From: Bacteroidota bacterium
GTDB lineage: Bacteria; Bacteroidota; Bacteroidia; Cytophagales; Cyclobacteriaceae
Reading direction: 5' to 3'
DNA length: 16,331 bases
NCBI GenBank assembly: GCA_023417955.1
Contig: JAEZDW010000287.1
Location: 1 to 16,331, forward strand
Part shown: piece after piece, positions 14,984 to 16,331 of the stretch
How positions within the stretch are numbered: the stretch's first letter is position 1
Layout: the number at the start of each line of letters is the position of its first letter
Notes under the pieces: model-generated
Seen by the model: only the letters and a program-made list of their open reading frames with translations
Databases searched by the model: none
Told to the model about the DNA's origin: nothing
Position numbers and translations under genes: made by a program

Positions 14984-15045
14984 ACTGCCTGCTTACCACT
15001 GTGCGCCGATGCACGTTAATATATTTTGAAATGATTAGTTGGGAT

Positions 15046-15537
15046 ATGAAATCGCTATTTTCCTCCAAACAGAGACCGCTTAATATTTTAGTGGTCGGAA
15101 ACAATCCTATCGAGATGAGTACGGTAGTCGAGAAGTTACGGCAAGTTCGGAAACACAAGATCGTAACCGAAATTGCCTTCGACATTAAGTCGACACTCGA
15201 AAGGCTAATGCACTTCAGACCAAACTTCATTCTCATAGATGACAATCTCGGCCGGACAGGTTTGCAGGAAACCGTTCAGGCGCTCACCGCTGAACGCAAG
15301 ACACGCGACATTCCGATAACTGTTTTGAAGAATTCGAACTATCGCGAAATAGCACCTACCTCTGGCATCCTTGACTATCTTCTCAAACAAAACATTTCAG
15401 CTGACTCCTTGTCCGGATCTATACGAAATGCCCTTCGAATGAAGCGAACTCAGGCCCTGCTGATGCGCGCTTATCGGAAGAACTCCGGATGGCTCAGAAA
15501 GTCTGCACAAAAAGTCAGATCTGATCAGACAGCGTGA
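15046..15537 (+). CDS. Degenerate response-regulator receiver protein
   Basis: From the ATG at 15046 the product is 163 residues and begins MKSLFSSKQRPLNILVVG. I chose this start because GGGA lies just upstream. The longer in-frame start at 14980 lies inside a palindrome and adds a tail unlike a receiver. The fold pattern fits a CheY-like receiver: phospho-acceptor candidate Asp65 in FILIDDN and the conserved Lys114 in YLLKQ. The acidic pair expected after strand 1 is replaced by GNN (LVVGNNP), and the Thr/Ser switch at strand 4 is unclear (ITVLKNS). It may be a pseudo-receiver that binds partners without normal phosphorylation. After the receiver a basic C-terminal tail of about 35 residues replaces an output domain. 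Its last 23 bases overlap the convergent protease gene. Confidence 0.7.
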   Translation: MKSLFSSKQRPLNILVVGNNPIEMSTVVEKLRQVRKHKIVTEIAFDIKSTLERLMHFRPNFILIDDNLGRTGLQETVQALTAERKTRDIPITVLKNSNYREIAPTSGILDYLLKQNISADSLSGSIRNALRMKRTQALLMRAYRKNSGWLRKSAQKVRSDQTA

Positions 15538-16331
15538 ATTCTTTTTTCAGTCTGACACCATCACGAATGATTTCCATTTTGATTTTCTTTCCCGGCTTGC
15601 GGTTAAGCATTCCAAGAACGTAGTTTAAATCCACCAGATTAAGGTGCATCCCGTTCATTGTAACGATCTCATCACCAACACGGACGTCGGTCTTAGATGC
15701 TGCTGAACCTTCCCGAACCGCTGTTACTTCGAACACGTTCAGACTTGCACCTTTTGATTTAACCGTCAGTCCGCTAAGGTTATAGTGGAAGTCTTTCTTG
15801 AAGTCTGCATTCTTTTTCAGGTAAACCATTTCGCTGGGGAAATCAAATATGACTGTGAACCTGCTCAGGATTTCACCACCAAGGGTACCGTTGCGAAATA
15901 CTTTGAACAGTGTCGAGTCACTGTAACTGTTTGGGTCAGGGAAGTTCGTAATCACACCATTCAATTTGTACGAGCCAAGCGAAAGGGACTCAATTCTGCC
16001 CGCCTTCCCTGTGATCTCACCGCCGAGTCCCCTGCCAATGGCACTACTTACGGTATTTTGAGGTACATGGATCTTTTCATCCGATTCGGGATCCAATAGC
16101 AAGGCGTGGCTTGCTCCGGAATCCATAAGAAGTTTTCCGGTGAATCGCGTACCATCCGCCAGAACCAGCGGAACCATGGTGTACGGTTTAGTGTCCTCGA
16201 TCTTAATGGGTATGCGTTGAAATTTCTGCCGGAGTTTGAAGCCCTCGGGTAAAAACAACGTAAGGACGCGCTTCTCATAGTCGACTTTTATAATAAAGCG
16301 ACTAAACAATTCATAACCGAGAATACCATGA
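15515..16331 (-). CDS. Retropepsin-like aspartyl protease with PDZ domain, 5' end outside the window
   Basis: The reading frame stays open to the window edge. Codons before 16309 read HGILGYELFSRF, the usual end of the first retropepsin-like domain, so a TTG start at 16309 would be false and the protein begins beyond 16331. About 271 residues are visible. A second aspartyl-protease repeat carries LLMDSGASHALLL, with Asp in the DSG motif at codon 16121-16123. A C-terminal PDZ domain (about 15520-15740) contains VGDEIVTMNGMHLNLVDL. Family relatives in Bacteroidota are exported proteins with an N-terminal signal and two such repeats. Substrates are unknown, and a catalytic role is not proven. 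Its 3' end overlaps the convergent receiver gene by 23 bp. Confidence 0.9.
   Translation of the reverse strand, partial: HGILGYELFSRFIIKVDYEKRVLTLFLPEGFKLRQKFQRIPIKIEDTKPYTMVPLVLADGTRFTGKLLMDSGASHALLLDPESDEKIHVPQNTVSSAIGRGLGGEITGKAGRIESLSLGSYKLNGVITNFPDPNSYSDSTLFKVFRNGTLGGEILSRFTVIFDFPSEMVYLKKNADFKKDFHYNLSGLTVKSKGASLNVFEVTAVREGSAASKTDVRVGDEIVTMNGMHLNLVDLNYVLGMLNRKPGKKIKMEIIRDGVRLKKEFTLSDQI

Noticed and set aside
15001..15014. GTGC-GCCGAT-GCAC inverted repeat
   Set aside because: Four-base arms are expected by chance. The neighbouring 15-bp palindrome is the stronger candidate.
14980..15045. Upstream start for the receiver protein (adds 22 residues)
   Set aside because: The ATG is inside a palindrome and the extension does not resemble a receiver N-terminus. 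The ATG at 15046 has a GGGA sequence upstream.
16307..16309. TTG start for the aspartyl protease
   Set aside because: The frame remains open to the window edge and encodes the conserved GILGYELFSRF block, so the true start lies outside.

Overview
The window looks like chromosome from a Bacteroidota bacterium, most likely of the Cytophagales type. The reasons are a DUF4293-type membrane protein (a family essentially confined to this phylum), TANNTTTG-like promoter boxes, scarce Shine-Dalgarno sequences, lipoproteins and an outer-membrane barrel, a PDZ-bearing retropepsin-like protein, and an ABC exporter with the LSVGQ signature. No tRNA, rRNA, CRISPR array, insertion sequence or phage gene is visible. 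No gap between genes exceeds about 165 bp.

The left half (1-9360) is mostly housekeeping. A minus-strand gene for a small exported beta-barrel protein is followed by a tight minus-strand group: a PcaF-like thiolase, tRNA pseudouridine synthase TruA and an MsbA-like ABC exporter, with transcription running from the thiolase toward the exporter. Pointing the other way are DUF4293, an S9 prolyl-oligopeptidase-family peptidase with a strong terminator, and htpG. A perfect hairpin separates htpG from a convergent LPP20-like lipoprotein gene.

The right half (about 9980-14923) holds the most interesting content, a compact specialised-metabolism locus. A type III polyketide synthase and a SAM methyltransferase overlap by 8 bp on the minus strand. 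A UbiA-family prenyltransferase diverges from them. A geranylgeranyl-reductase-like FAD oxidoreductase sits just beyond, with a Tat-exported lipoprotein of the sugar-isomerase TIM-barrel fold in between. Type III PKS, methyltransferase and flavoprotein recall the Streptomyces griseus srsABC phenolic-lipid genes. The added UbiA suggests a prenylated phenolic or quinone lipid, but this product is an inference. The short divergent promoter between PKS and UbiA carries three TAAAAT half-sites spaced one helical turn apart, which could coordinate the two transcripts.

The right edge has a degenerate response-regulator receiver protein. Its gene overlaps tail-to-tail with the gene for a retropepsin-like aspartyl protease with a PDZ domain, which runs off the window.
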